From positions 1 through 49,462 of the forward strand of contig CAJMNK010000006.1 in the NCBI GenBank assembly GCA_905214905.1: a DNA stretch of 49,462 nt, given 5' to 3'. Made by a program: the position numbers and the translations under genes. Positions 31,342-40,392 of this stretch are shown one piece after another. The notes under the pieces are model-generated. The model ran no database searches. It worked only from the letters and a program-made list of their open reading frames with translations, and had not been told where the DNA came from. The number at the start of each line of letters is the position of its first letter. The stretch's first letter is position 1. The stretch comes from an uncultured bacterium (lineage in GTDB: Bacteria > Actinomycetota > Coriobacteriia > Coriobacteriales > Coriobacteriaceae).

Positions 31342-32475
31342 ATGAGCACTTCGATTCAACCGAACGCGCCGTTTCGTGCCGATATCGTCGGCAGTTTTCT
31401 TCGTCCGCAGGCTGTAAAGGACGCCCGTGCCGCCTATGTCGCGGGTAAACTCGACGCTTCCGGCCTTAAGGCCGTCGAGGACGAGGCCATCCGCGACTTA
31501 GTGGCCAAGCAGAAGGCTGCCGGCCTGCAGGTGATTACCGATGGCGAGTTCCGCCGCAGCTACTGGCACCTCGATTTTATGTGGGGCCTCAACGGCATTG
31601 AGCGCCGCGCCTCGCGCACGGGCTACATGTTCCACGATGAGGAGACTACCGCCGACACCGCCGTGGTAACCGGTCCCATTAGCGGTGAGAATCATCCGTT
31701 CGTCGAGCACTTCAAATTTATCAAGTCGCTCGAGGGAGAGGGCCAGGTCGCGCGCCAGACCATTCCGGCGCCGATCCAGACGTTCTCCGAAGTCACACTC
31801 GACCGCTGCGATGGCCAGCAGGAGAGTCTGCACGCCGTCTACAAGACCGACGAAGAACTCGTCGATGCCATTGCCGCAGCATACCGCACCGTGATTGCTG
31901 ACCTGTATGCCGCGGGCTGCCGCAACATCCAGTTTGATGACTGCACCTGGGGCATCTACTGCGATACCGACTTTGTGTCCAAGACTGGCATGAGCCCGGT
32001 TGACCTGCAAAGGGTGAGCGAGCTGGGCGTGGCGCTCAACAACGCCGCCATCGAGGACAAGCCCGACGACCTCGTCATTAACACGCACGTGTGCCGCGGC
32101 AACTACCACTCTACCTATGCTTTCGAGGGCGGCTATGACCCCATCGCGCCGTACCTGTTTGCACATGAGGATGTCGACGCATTCTACCTGGAGTTCGATA
32201 CGCCGCGCGCCGGCGGTTTTGAGCCGCTCAGCTACGTTGCCCCGGGCAAGAAGGTCGTGCTGGGCTTGGTGACCACCAAGGCCGCAGAGCTCGAGAACGA
32301 GGATGTTATCGTCGAGCGCATCCGCGAAGCCGCAAAGTACGTGCCGCTCGAGAACCTGTATCTGTCTCCCCAGTGCGGCTTTGCCAGCTGCGAGATTGGC
32401 AACAAGCTGACCGAGGACGAGCAGTGGGCAAAGATCGCCCTGGTCAAACGCATCGCCGAGCGCATCTGGAAGTAG
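31342..32475 (+). CDS. MetE C-terminal-like methyltransferase (COG0620, YxjG/YxjH type)
   Basis: 377 residues, the size of the stand-alone catalytic half of cobalamin-independent methionine synthase. ADIVGSFLRPQAVKDAR at the start, TDGEFRRSYWHLDFMWGL, FDDCTWGIYCD, the zinc ligand pair in INTHVCRGNYHS (His and Cys) and a late Cys in LSPQCGFAS complete the metal site. Such proteins move a methyl group to homocysteine from donors not always known. Start at MSTSIQ, preceded by AAAGGGAGATATCT. Probably controlled by the LysR gene upstream. The methyl donor cannot be told from sequence. Confidence 0.88.
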   Translation: MSTSIQPNAPFRADIVGSFLRPQAVKDARAAYVAGKLDASGLKAVEDEAIRDLVAKQKAAGLQVITDGEFRRSYWHLDFMWGLNGIERRASRTGYMFHDEETTADTAVVTGPISGENHPFVEHFKFIKSLEGEGQVARQTIPAPIQTFSEVTLDRCDGQQESLHAVYKTDEELVDAIAAAYRTVIADLYAAGCRNIQFDDCTWGIYCDTDFVSKTGMSPVDLQRVSELGVALNNAAIEDKPDDLVINTHVCRGNYHSTYAFEGGYDPIAPYLFAHEDVDAFYLEFDTPRAGGFEPLSYVAPGKKVVLGLVTTKAAELENEDVIVERIREAAKYVPLENLYLSPQCGFASCEIGNKLTEDEQWAKIALVKRIAERIWK

Positions 32476-32542
32476 TGCTGCCGTTCGCAGGGGGCGTCGT
32501 GGTCGGAGCGGCATGGATCGCGTACAATGGTTCGGATCGTAT

Positions 32543-32574
32543 CGTTCGGGCAGGTAATCCGATATGCCCGAGCG
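32543..32574 (+). promoter_or_regulatory. Leader hairpin before the uracil permease
   Basis: CGTTCGGGCA pairs with TGCCCGAGCG (one G-T) around a 12-base loop in the 5' leader, after a TACAAT (32523-32528) that may be the -10 box. It could take part in pyrimidine control, but a PyrR binding loop was not recognised. Confidence 0.35.
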
Positions 32575-32598
32575 CCCTTCCATTATGAAAGGACATCC

Positions 32599-33933
32599 AT
32601 GTCCCAATCCTCGACGCCCGCCGTCGCCGATGCCATCTACGATGCGTCGTCGCTCGGTCGCCCGCGCATGTTCCTACTCGGTCTGCAGCATCTATTCGCG
32701 ATGTTCGGTGCCACGGTGCTCGTACCCGTGCTCACCGGTCTCTCGGTGTCGGCGACCCTTTTGTTTGCCGGCCTGGGCACGCTGCTCTTCCACTTCCTAT
32801 CGCGCGGCAAGGTGCCAGCGTTTTTGGGATCTTCGTTTGCCTTTATCGCGGGCTATGCCGCCATCGCGCCCAACGGCGAGGCCGAGCTTTTGCCCTACGC
32901 CTGCCTAGGTGTAGCCTGTGCCGGCCTGCTCTATCCGGTGCTGGCGGCCCTGTTTCGCGCGTTTGGTGCCAAGCGCGTTATGCGCTTCTTCCCGCCGGTA
33001 GTGACTGGCCCCATCGTCATTTCCATCGGCCTGATCTTGGCAAGCTCTGCCATCGCCAACTGCCAGACCAATTGGCTTGTTGCCGTTGTCGCTGTGGCGG
33101 TGATCGTCATCTGCAACATCTGGGGCCGTGGCATGGTCAAGATCGTGCCGATTCTGCTGGGCGTTGTGGTGAGCTATGCCGTTGCGACTGCGCTCGGCGA
33201 GGTTGATTTCTCGGGCGTCGCAGCCGCTCCCTGGGTTGGCTTGCCCGTCGTGTGGGATAACACCGTGTTTGCGCTCTTTGGCCCGCAGTTCGATAGCGGT
33301 CTTGCCACGACGGCCATCATCACCATTATGCCGCTGGCCTTTGCGACCATGATCGAGCATATCGGTGACATCTCGGCTATCGGCTCCACTTGCGAGCGTA
33401 ACTACATCGCCGATCCTGGCCTGCATCGCACGCTGCTTGGCGACGGCCTGGCGACCATTCTCGCATCGCTCTTTGGCGCTCCGGCTAACACCACCTATGG
33501 CGAGAACACCGGTGTGCTTGCCCTAACGCGTGTGTTTGACCCGCGCGTGATTCGCATTGCCGCATGTTGTGCCATTGTGCTCTCGTTCTGCCCCAAGTTC
33601 GCGGCTGTCATTGCGGCCATGCCGGCGTGTGTAATCGGCGGCGTGTCGCTCGTGCTCTATGGCATGATCAGCGCCGTGGGCGTCCGCAACCTCATCGAGA
33701 ACCAGGTCGATTTCCAAAACAACCGCAACGTGCTGGTGGCCGCCCTGGTGCTCGTGCTTTCGCTCGGCATTGCGTACAGCACCGCCGGCGCCATCGTGCT
33801 TGAGCTGGGCGGCGTGACGATTTCGCTTTCCGGCCTTGCCGTGGGCTCGCTGGTGGGCATCGTGCTCAACGCCATCCTGCCGGGTAACGACTTTGAGTTT
33901 GACGTCTCCGAGCTTGAGGAGGCTGCTGAGTAA
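32599..33933 (+). CDS. uraA: Uracil permease, NCS2 family (UraA-like)
   Basis: 444 residues, about 14 hydrophobic segments. Characteristic stretches: FGATVLVPVLTGLSVSATLL, GKVPAFLGSSFAFIAGY, VVTGPIVISIGL, the substrate-site TM8 ATMIEHIGDISAIGS (Glu and His/Gly as in UraA) and TM10 GAPANTTYGENTGVLALT. These point to uracil rather than xanthine transport, by proton symport. ATG follows GAAAGGACATCC; the longer frame to 32527 is unlikely. A terminator follows. Confidence 0.9.
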   Translation: MSQSSTPAVADAIYDASSLGRPRMFLLGLQHLFAMFGATVLVPVLTGLSVSATLLFAGLGTLLFHFLSRGKVPAFLGSSFAFIAGYAAIAPNGEAELLPYACLGVACAGLLYPVLAALFRAFGAKRVMRFFPPVVTGPIVISIGLILASSAIANCQTNWLVAVVAVAVIVICNIWGRGMVKIVPILLGVVVSYAVATALGEVDFSGVAAAPWVGLPVVWDNTVFALFGPQFDSGLATTAIITIMPLAFATMIEHIGDISAIGSTCERNYIADPGLHRTLLGDGLATILASLFGAPANTTYGENTGVLALTRVFDPRVIRIAACCAIVLSFCPKFAAVIAAMPACVIGGVSLVLYGMISAVGVRNLIENQVDFQNNRNVLVAALVLVLSLGIAYSTAGAIVLELGGVTISLSGLAVGSLVGIVLNAILPGNDFEFDVSELEEAAE

Positions 33934-33958
33934 CAACTGCGTCCAGCTAAAACAAGAT

Positions 33959-33997
33959 ATGGTGCCCATGCGTATATGCGCGTGGGCACCATTTTTA
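33959..33997. terminator. Bidirectional terminator, uraA / esterase
   Basis: ATGGTGCCCATGCG pairs with CGCGTGGGCACCAT with one wobble, then TTTTT. The esterase stop codon overlaps the T run. Confidence 0.92.
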
Positions 33998-34660
33998 ATG
34001 CGTCAGTATCCAGTGGATGCCGCGGGCCATGCGCAAGTCGGTCTGGGAAAAGTGATTGCCGGGGTTGAGCTCCAGCGTCGTGGGAATACCACGTTCGCCG
34101 AGCAGCTTTTCCATTGCGCGCGTATCGTCGAGTACGTGCCGCATCATGCGGTTGGGAGTCTTGGTCTCCTTTTTACCGAGCGACAGATAGACAGCCTGCG
34201 GGCTGCCGGCAAATGGCGCCGTGCTGGCGCGATCGACAAAGTCGGGAAACCATAGCGACCCCGATGCGCTCGCGGCGCGGTCAAATGCGTCGGTTTGCCA
34301 GAGGGACCAGAGTGCGAAGAGGCCCGCGAGCGAGTAGCCGGCAATGCCACGCCAGGTGGGCGGCTGAGGAAGCGATGACTCGACCTGGGGGATTATCTGA
34401 TTCAGCAGCTCATCAAGAAAACCGGCAGCTTGGCCGCCGAAAGGCTCGGCATCGCGTACGGTCCCGTCGCATGCCCAGGGGCTCAGCTCGCGATTCCAAT
34501 CGAGCCCGCCAATGGTGACGAGGGCGAATGGCGGACAGTCGAGCTCTCGGCAACACTTATAAACCTCGCTGCCGTCGCCCACGACCACAGGAAGGTAGAT
34601 GACAGGCGCGCTTTCCGTATGATTCGAATAAACGGTTATCTGCTTTTGATGCGCTTCCAT
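33995..34660 (-). CDS. Alpha/beta hydrolase, esterase-D/IroE-like
   Basis: 221 residues with nucleophile elbow GYSLAG (Ser near residue 109) and a late His in NPGNHF. The middle ASASGSLWFPDF, where the serine-hydrolase fold continues, matches the putative esterase family (Pfam Esterase), whose members act on siderophores, formylglutathione or acyl esters. No signal peptide is visible, so it is cytoplasmic. Substrate unknown. The N-terminal ATG has only a weak purine-rich site. The gene stands alone and convergent to uraA. Confidence 0.82.
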   Translation of the reverse strand: MEAHQKQITVYSNHTESAPVIYLPVVVGDGSEVYKCCRELDCPPFALVTIGGLDWNRELSPWACDGTVRDAEPFGGQAAGFLDELLNQIIPQVESSLPQPPTWRGIAGYSLAGLFALWSLWQTDAFDRAASASGSLWFPDFVDRASTAPFAGSPQAVYLSLGKKETKTPNRMMRHVLDDTRAMEKLLGERGIPTTLELNPGNHFSQTDLRMARGIHWILTH

Positions 34661-34771
34661 GACGGGCTTCTCTCAGTGTTGTGATATCGGCAGCCCCAAT
34701 TGTCGCACGCCAGCGTATGCCGGTTGGGCTAGACCAAAGACAATCTCGTGCATCCCCTGCGGACGCATATG

Positions 34772-34810
34772 GAAAACGCCACCGCCGGAGGGGAGCTCGG
34801 CGGTGGCGTT
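34772..34810 (-). terminator. Terminator of the first surface-protein gene
   Basis: AACGCCACCGCC pairs perfectly with GGCGGTGGCGTT, loop 12 bases; on the minus strand it is followed by TTTT. It lies 58 bases past the stop. Confidence 0.9.
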
Positions 34811-34867
34811 GTTAAACGGTGCTGGGGCTCGGGGCCTTCGCGGGAGCTGCCATGTGCGCAGAGGCGT

Positions 34868-36622
34868 CTAAGAGCGCTTACGGCTCGCCATGGTGCCTGC
34901 GGCGATAGCGGCTGTTCCCGCAAGGACGGTTGCCACGATGGCCGCACCCGAGGTGTCGCCGGTTGCCGCGAGCACGCCGGTAGTCTTGGCTTTCGTGGTT
35001 GAAGCCGCAACGGCCTTGGTCGGCTTTGAGCCCTCAGGCTTGGGGTTCTGCTTGGTCTCGTCGGGCTTGGGGTCTTCCGGCTTGGCTACCTCGGGAGGTG
35101 CGATGGTCGTGCTTTTGGCGACTGCTTTGATATAGAGGGAGTCGACCGTGGCGTCGCCCGTGCCGATGGCTTGGCCTGCTTCGTAGATGCCGTCACGGAG
35201 CTTGCGATAGTCAATGACCTTGCCGCCTTCGGGCGTCTGGATGGCGGCGTTCTCAATCTTGATGGTGCCGATTGTCTTGCCGTCAGCGCTCATGGCACGG
35301 GCAAAGATTGCCGCTGTATCTCCTTCGACCGTTACCTTGCTGCGGATGATCGAGATGACTGCGGGTGTGACGCCCTCGCTGGTCTGGGCGATGATGCCGA
35401 TGTTCTCGCCTTGGGGTTCGCGCCTCGTCTCGCCATCTTGGTTTTCGCTGTAGGGGATGGGGCCGTCGCCGTTCTCGACATAGCGGGCTATGGCCTTGAC
35501 AACGGAGTCGCTGATGTAGATGTGGCCACCCTTCTCGTTGGGTCGATCGTTTCTGGTGGAGAATGCAGCCGAAACCTCGCCTTCCGCAAACGCGTCCACG
35601 GTGGAGCCGTTCTTGACGACGATGTCGTCCTGGTAGGTGAAGAGGGCGATGGCGCCACCGTATCTGCCTTTACTTGCACGGACCGTCACGTTTGCATGAT
35701 CGAGGGTGATGCCCTTGTGGGCATAGACGCCATATTCAACACCGTTTACGTTGAGGGAGGCGTTTGTGGCTGCGAGGCTGCCCTTGGCCTCGATGGCAGC
35801 GTCTTTCTCGGAGCTTGCCTTGACCTGGCTGCCGTCCGAGATGTTGATATTGCCGCCGCTCCAAAGGGCCTCACCATCGGCTGAGCTTGCCTCGACTGCC
35901 CCGCCACCCTTTATGGTGAGGTTCTTGTCGGTTCCAATACCCTTGTCCTTGGTAGCCCTGGCGGTGACGGCTCCGCTGTCGTCAATCGTGATATTGCCGT
36001 TTGCCCTGATGCCATCCGATGCGCCCGTGGCGTTGACGTTGCCCGAACCTTTGATAGCGAGATCACCCCCGGCATTGATGGCATCAAACCCAGTGCTCGT
36101 GGCGTTGACGGATCCGGCTCCGTCGATTTTGATATTACCCGTGGAGAGGATAGCGTCCTCAGTAGATGTCACGCTGAGCGTGCCGCCCTCGTCGCCTTGG
36201 ATATTGAGCTCGGCATTCTCGTTAGTGCCATGAGAAACGTTGATGCTTTCGATCCATTCGGCAGTGACGATGTTGGTTCCCGAGTAATTCACGTTGAGCT
36301 TGCCTGCGGCCTGGATCTCGCCGCCGTTATAGTTGCTGAGCTTCAAGTCGTCGGCGCCGTCCCACGACCAGGTACCGGCCTCGTCGCTCGCCGCGGTGTT
36401 GTACTTGTTGCCGCCGACCTTGACCCATTCCGCTGCGAGCGAGACGCTCGGCATGAGCAGCGAGCTTACCGTGAGCGCGCATACGGCTCCCACGACGATG
36501 CGGCGCGTCACGCGGCGCCAGCTGCCGTGCGCGAGTCCTATGCGACGGCGAACGTCGGGTTCGGCAACATGGGTTCCGGCGGTAGTGTCATTGCGTTTGG
36601 GGGTCGTGAACAAGGCTGCCAT
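34868..36622 (-). CDS. Sortase-anchored beta-helix surface protein, copy 1
   Basis: 584 residues. Start at MAALFTTPKRN (GGGAG six bases before). A long basic N-region, then VGAVCALTVSSLLMPSVSLAA as signal peptide with cleavage before EW. The body (about 100-460) is built of short repeats such as GAGSVNATSTGFDAI, GSGNVNATGASDGI and KNLTIKGGGAVEAS, a parallel beta-helix of the carbohydrate-binding (Cthe_2159-like) type. A Pro/Lys/Glu-rich wall-spanning stretch follows. The C-terminus has LAATGDTS, a hydrophobic helix and ASRKRS, a sortase signal of variant LAATG. Role inferred: adhesin or polysaccharide binding. About half identical to copy 2. Confidence 0.87.
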   Translation of the reverse strand: MAALFTTPKRNDTTAGTHVAEPDVRRRIGLAHGSWRRVTRRIVVGAVCALTVSSLLMPSVSLAAEWVKVGGNKYNTAASDEAGTWSWDGADDLKLSNYNGGEIQAAGKLNVNYSGTNIVTAEWIESINVSHGTNENAELNIQGDEGGTLSVTSTEDAILSTGNIKIDGAGSVNATSTGFDAINAGGDLAIKGSGNVNATGASDGIRANGNITIDDSGAVTARATKDKGIGTDKNLTIKGGGAVEASSADGEALWSGGNINISDGSQVKASSEKDAAIEAKGSLAATNASLNVNGVEYGVYAHKGITLDHANVTVRASKGRYGGAIALFTYQDDIVVKNGSTVDAFAEGEVSAAFSTRNDRPNEKGGHIYISDSVVKAIARYVENGDGPIPYSENQDGETRREPQGENIGIIAQTSEGVTPAVISIIRSKVTVEGDTAAIFARAMSADGKTIGTIKIENAAIQTPEGGKVIDYRKLRDGIYEAGQAIGTGDATVDSLYIKAVAKSTTIAPPEVAKPEDPKPDETKQNPKPEGSKPTKAVAASTTKAKTTGVLAATGDTSGAAIVATVLAGTAAIAAGTMASRKRS

Positions 36623-36767
36623 GGTTGCTCCCGTTCTCATAGGGCCTATACGACTAGATTCAGCGTATCTGCTGGATGTTGCCGGCGGTAGTGCCGTATG
36701 GAGGGCAAAATGGCCAAAATGGGGGAGAAATAGGCCGCACGCCGGTGCAGGGACCGGCGCTAAAAGA

Positions 36768-36800
36768 AAAGCGCGGGGCCGCATGGCGACTCCGCGCTTT
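36768..36800 (-). terminator. Duplicated permease terminator, now after surface-protein copy 2
   Basis: AAAGCGCGG pairs with CCGCGCTTT, with TTTTCTTTTA following on the minus strand. It is nearly the same as the permease terminator at 38825-38859 and lies on the same side of the relic tail. Confidence 0.8.
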
Positions 36801-36826
36801 ATTGTTCAGCTTTTGTAGCCTTGCCC

Positions 36827-36871
36827 TTACGCTACGAAGAAGTAGACGAGGAAGGCAAGGGCCGCGATGCA
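36827..36871 (-). pseudogene. Relic of the purine permease 3' end
   Basis: Read on the minus strand this encodes CIAALAFLVYFFVA and a stop, matching the last residues of the permease at 38886 (WIAALAFLVYFFVA, stop). DNA identity is high from CTTGCCCTTACGCTAC to the GCGATGCA area, then stops abruptly. It was carried along when the surface-protein gene was duplicated. Confidence 0.92.
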
Positions 36872-36893
36872 CCCGTCCTGTGCGAAAAAGTGT

Positions 36894-38678
36894 TTACGAG
36901 CGTTTGCGACTCGCCAGGGCGCCTGTGACGATGGTGGCCGTTCCTGCAAGGGCGGTCGCTATGATGGCCGCGCTCGAGGTGTCGCCGGTTGCTGCGAGTT
37001 TGCCGGCGATCTTGGCTCCCGTGGCTGCAACTGCAACGGTCTTGGTCGTCTTTGCGCCCTCGGGCTTGGAACCCTCGGGCTTGGTCTCGCCGGACTTTTC
37101 CTCGGGTTTGATCTTCTCGGGAGGTACGGTGAGCGTGCTCTTGGCGACAGCGGCGTCATAGGGAGAGTCGATCACGTCGTCGCCCGTGCCGATGGTTTGA
37201 CCCGCCTCGCAGAGGATGCCGCCGCTGAGTTCTTCCTTGTTGCGATAGTTAATGATCTTGCCGCCTGCGGGCGCCTGGATGGGAGCGCCTTCGATCTCGA
37301 TGGTGCCGATCGCCTTGCCATCCTCGCTTATGGCAAGAGCGAAGATTGCCGCCGTGTCTCCCTCGGCCGTGAGCTTGCTGCGGACGATCGAGATACTCGC
37401 GGGCGTGATGCCCTCGTAGGTCTGGGCGAAGATACCGATGTTCAGACCCCTAGGCTCAGGGATGACCTCGCCGCTTTGGTCGTTGCTGTAGTGATCGGGG
37501 CCATCGCCACCGGTCTCGACATAGCGGGCTATAGCCTTAACAACGGAGTCGCTGATGTAGATGTGGCCGCCAGCGACGTTTGGCTGGTGGTTTCTGGTAG
37601 AGATTGCAACCGAGAATTTGCCTTCTGCGAACGCGTCCACGATGGAACCATTCTTGATGACGATGTCGTCCCCATCAGTGATGAGGGCGATGGCCTGGCC
37701 GCCGCTCGCGCTTGTGCGGACCGTCACGGTCGCATGATCGAGCGTAACGCCCTTGTAGGCATAGACACCATATTCAACACCGCTTGCGTCAAGGGAGGCG
37801 TTCGTGACCGCGAGACTACCCTCAGCGTCGACGGCAAGATCTCCCTGGGAGCTTGCCTTGACCTGGCTGCCGCCCGAGATGTCGATGTTGCCGTCAGCCC
37901 AAATCGCCGCTTCTTCTATCGAGCTTGCTTCTACCTTGCCACCGCCTTTGATGATCAGGTCACTGCCCGCGGCGACGCCGTAACCTTCGCCTCCTTTAGC
38001 GATCACTGTGCCAGAGGAATCGATGGTGGTCTTGCCCTTGGATTGGATGCCTTCGGTACCGCCCGTTGCATTCACGGTGCCCGAGCCCGTGATAGAGAGA
38101 TCGCCCTTTGCCTCAATTCCGTCGGAAGCAGTGCTTGTGGTGTTCACAGTGCCTGGGCCAGAAATGGAGAGGTCGCCTGTTGATTTAATTGCATCGGCCT
38201 CGGCTGTCACATTGAGCTCATCCGTGCTATTCGAGCTCGTTATGTTCAACTCTGCTTTCTGGCTAGTGCCGTCCTGCGCCTTGATGGCGGCTCCGGTGTA
38301 ATCAGGCTCGGTTTTCACGGTGTTCTTGCCCTCATAGACAATGTTGAGCTTGCCTGCAGCCTTGATCTCACCGCCGTTATAGTTGATGAGCTTCATGTCG
38401 TCGGCGCCGTCCCAGCTCCAGGTGCCGGCGCCGTCGCCCGCCGCAGTGCCGGCGTTGTACTGGGTGCCGCCAACATCAATCCACTCGGCCGCGAGCGAGA
38501 TGCTCGGCATGAGCAGCGAGCTCACCGTGAGCGCGCACACGGCGCCCGCAACGATGCGGCGCGTCACGCGGCGCCAGCTGCCGTGCGCGAGCAGTGCGCG
38601 ACGGTGCACGTCGGGCTCGACAAAATGGGCTCCTGAGGTTTTGTCATTGCGCTTGGGGGTCGTGAACAAGGCGGCCAT
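36894..38678 (-). CDS. Sortase-anchored beta-helix surface protein, copy 2
   Basis: 594 residues, start at MAALFTTPKRN (GGGAGTAACC before it). Same plan as copy 1: basic N-region, signal peptide VTRRIVAGAVCALTVSSLLM ending SLAA, beta-helix repeats (ISGPGTVNTTSTASDGI, ITGSGTVNATGGTEGI, DSSGTVIAKGGEG), a Lys/Glu/Pro-rich linker (PPEKIKPEEKSGETKPEGS) and LAATGDTS plus hydrophobic helix and KRS. Signal regions and the block HIYISDSVVKAIARYVE are nearly identical between copies, while the helix repeats differ in sequence and number. Directly downstream of the permease. Function inferred only: surface binding of sugars or host material. Confidence 0.87.
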   Translation of the reverse strand: MAALFTTPKRNDKTSGAHFVEPDVHRRALLAHGSWRRVTRRIVAGAVCALTVSSLLMPSISLAAEWIDVGGTQYNAGTAAGDGAGTWSWDGADDMKLINYNGGEIKAAGKLNIVYEGKNTVKTEPDYTGAAIKAQDGTSQKAELNITSSNSTDELNVTAEADAIKSTGDLSISGPGTVNTTSTASDGIEAKGDLSITGSGTVNATGGTEGIQSKGKTTIDSSGTVIAKGGEGYGVAAGSDLIIKGGGKVEASSIEEAAIWADGNIDISGGSQVKASSQGDLAVDAEGSLAVTNASLDASGVEYGVYAYKGVTLDHATVTVRTSASGGQAIALITDGDDIVIKNGSIVDAFAEGKFSVAISTRNHQPNVAGGHIYISDSVVKAIARYVETGGDGPDHYSNDQSGEVIPEPRGLNIGIFAQTYEGITPASISIVRSKLTAEGDTAAIFALAISEDGKAIGTIEIEGAPIQAPAGGKIINYRNKEELSGGILCEAGQTIGTGDDVIDSPYDAAVAKSTLTVPPEKIKPEEKSGETKPEGSKPEGAKTTKTVAVAATGAKIAGKLAATGDTSSAAIIATALAGTATIVTGALASRKRS

Positions 38679-38824
38679 GGTTACTCCCATCCTCATAGGG
38701 CCTATGCGGTTATATCCAGCATATCTGCAGGATGTAGCCGTCGGTAGTGCCGTTTGGAGGGCAAAATGTCCAAAACTTGGGAAGCAATACATCGCGCGCC
38801 CGCGCGGTGCCTGGCTTTAAAAGC

Positions 38825-38859
38825 AAAGCGCGGAGCCGCTCGATGCGACTCCGCGCTTT
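38825..38859 (-). terminator. Terminator of the purine permease gene
   Basis: AAAGCGCGGAG pairs perfectly with CTCCGCGCTTT around 13 bases; the minus strand continues TTGCTTTT. It lies 26 bases past the stop. Confidence 0.88.
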
Positions 38860-38885
38860 GGTGTTTGGTATTGTGAATCTTGCCC

Positions 38886-40199
38886 TTACGCTACAAAGAA
38901 GTAGACGAGGAAGGCGAGGGCTGCAATCCACATGAGCGGCTTGATCTTGGAGGCCTCGCCCTTAAAGAGCGCGACGATCACGTAGGCGATAAAGCCCAGG
39001 CCAATGCCGGCGGAGATGGAGTAGGTGAAGGGCACGCCGGCGACAATCATGAACGCCGGGAAGCCCTGCGACACGTCGGACCAGTCGATCTCGGAGGCCT
39101 CGCTCATCATGAGGTAGCCGACATAGACCAGGGCACCGCAGGTGGCGGCACTGGAAACGATGGTGACGATGGGGGAGAAGAACGCGGCGAGAATGAACAG
39201 CACGCCGGTGGTGACGGAGGTGAGGCCCGTGCGACCACCGTCGGCGGCGCCGGAAGTGGACTCGACGAAGGTGGTGATGGAGGAGACGCCCATAAAGCCA
39301 CCGGCAGCAGCGGCCACGGAGTCGACGACCAGGATGGGACGGATGTCCTCGACATTGCCGTCCTCGGTCAAGAACTCGCCCTGCTTGGCGACGGCCATCG
39401 CGGTGCCCATGGTGTCGAAGAAGTCGCTCATGAGCAGCGAGAAGGCAACGACGAGCAGCATCGGGTCGGTCAGGACCTTCACGATGGCAAGGTTGCCGTC
39501 GGCAGTGCTGGCAAACGGGGCGCCGAAGGTCGAGAAGTCGAGCGGTGCGATGAGGCCCTCGGGCGCATGGGTGACGCCCAGCGGGATTCCGGCGATAACG
39601 GCGACGATGATGCCGATGAGCAGCGAGCCCGGCACGTTGCGGGAAGCCAGGGCAACCGTCACGACGATGGAGATGATGCCGACGATAAAGGTGGGGGAGG
39701 CGATGTCGCCCAGGCCGACGAGCGTACCGGCGCCAGCGGTGATGATGCCGGCGTCGCACAGGCCGATCATGGCGATAAACAGGCCCAGACCCACCGAGAT
39801 GGCGTGGCGCAGGACCACGGGGATGGCGTCCATGATGGCCTCGCGCAGGCCGCAAAGGACGAGCAGCAAGATGACGATACCCTCGAGGAAGATAACGCTC
39901 ATGGCGACGTGCCAGTCACCGCCGCACATGGTGGTGGTGATGCCCGCGATCATGGCGTTGATGCCCAGGCCTGAAGCGCAGGCGAGCGGGCGGTTTGCGA
40001 AGATGCCCATGCAGATGGTCATGATGCCGGCGCCCAGGCAGGTGGCGCAGGCGAGCGCTCCCGCATCAATACCAGCGCCCGAGAGCACTGCGGGGTTGAC
40101 GGCGATGATGTAGGCCATCGCCAGGAATGTTGTCAGTCCAGCGCGAAGTTCGGTCCCGATTGTGGACTTGCGCTCACTGACGTGAAAAAGTTCGTCCAT
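38886..40199 (-). CDS. Purine (adenine/guanine/hypoxanthine) permease, AzgA-like
   Basis: 437 residues, about 13 hydrophobic segments. ELRAGLTTFLAMAYIIAVNP and FANRPLACASGLGINAMI at the N-terminus, MIGLCDAGII, the TM8/TM10 area FSLLMSDFFDTMGTAMAV and VSSITTFVESTSGAADGGRTG. These are typical of PbuG/PbuO/AzgA proton symporters. Start at MDELFHV with AAGGAAAGGGTATGC before it; the upstream Met at 40244 lacks a site. TATAGT on the minus strand near 40255 may be the -10 box. No purine riboswitch was recognised in the leader, but GTTCG...CGAAC with GGCC/GGCC inside could fold. Confidence 0.9.
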   Translation of the reverse strand: MDELFHVSERKSTIGTELRAGLTTFLAMAYIIAVNPAVLSGAGIDAGALACATCLGAGIMTICMGIFANRPLACASGLGINAMIAGITTTMCGGDWHVAMSVIFLEGIVILLLVLCGLREAIMDAIPVVLRHAISVGLGLFIAMIGLCDAGIITAGAGTLVGLGDIASPTFIVGIISIVVTVALASRNVPGSLLIGIIVAVIAGIPLGVTHAPEGLIAPLDFSTFGAPFASTADGNLAIVKVLTDPMLLVVAFSLLMSDFFDTMGTAMAVAKQGEFLTEDGNVEDIRPILVVDSVAAAAGGFMGVSSITTFVESTSGAADGGRTGLTSVTTGVLFILAAFFSPIVTIVSSAATCGALVYVGYLMMSEASEIDWSDVSQGFPAFMIVAGVPFTYSISAGIGLGFIAYVIVALFKGEASKIKPLMWIAALAFLVYFFVA

Positions 40200-40392
40200 G
40201 CATACCCTTTCCTTGTTCGGCCCCGAGTTTAGGCCGATTGACACGAACTCATTTACTATATCGCCTTTACAACCTTGCTGTTCCTCGCATGTTGATGTTC
40301 GGCGCTTTGTAACAGACGGACGGTATTTATCGCATGAAAATGTGTGGGTACCGTATACTTAAGCGGTTACAACGACCCCTATGGAGGAACGT

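Noticed and set aside
40200..40330. Purine riboswitch before the AzgA-like permease
   Set aside because: Only a GTTCG/CGAAC hairpin with an inner GGCC pair is visible; the three-way junction and conserved loops of purine riboswitches are not.
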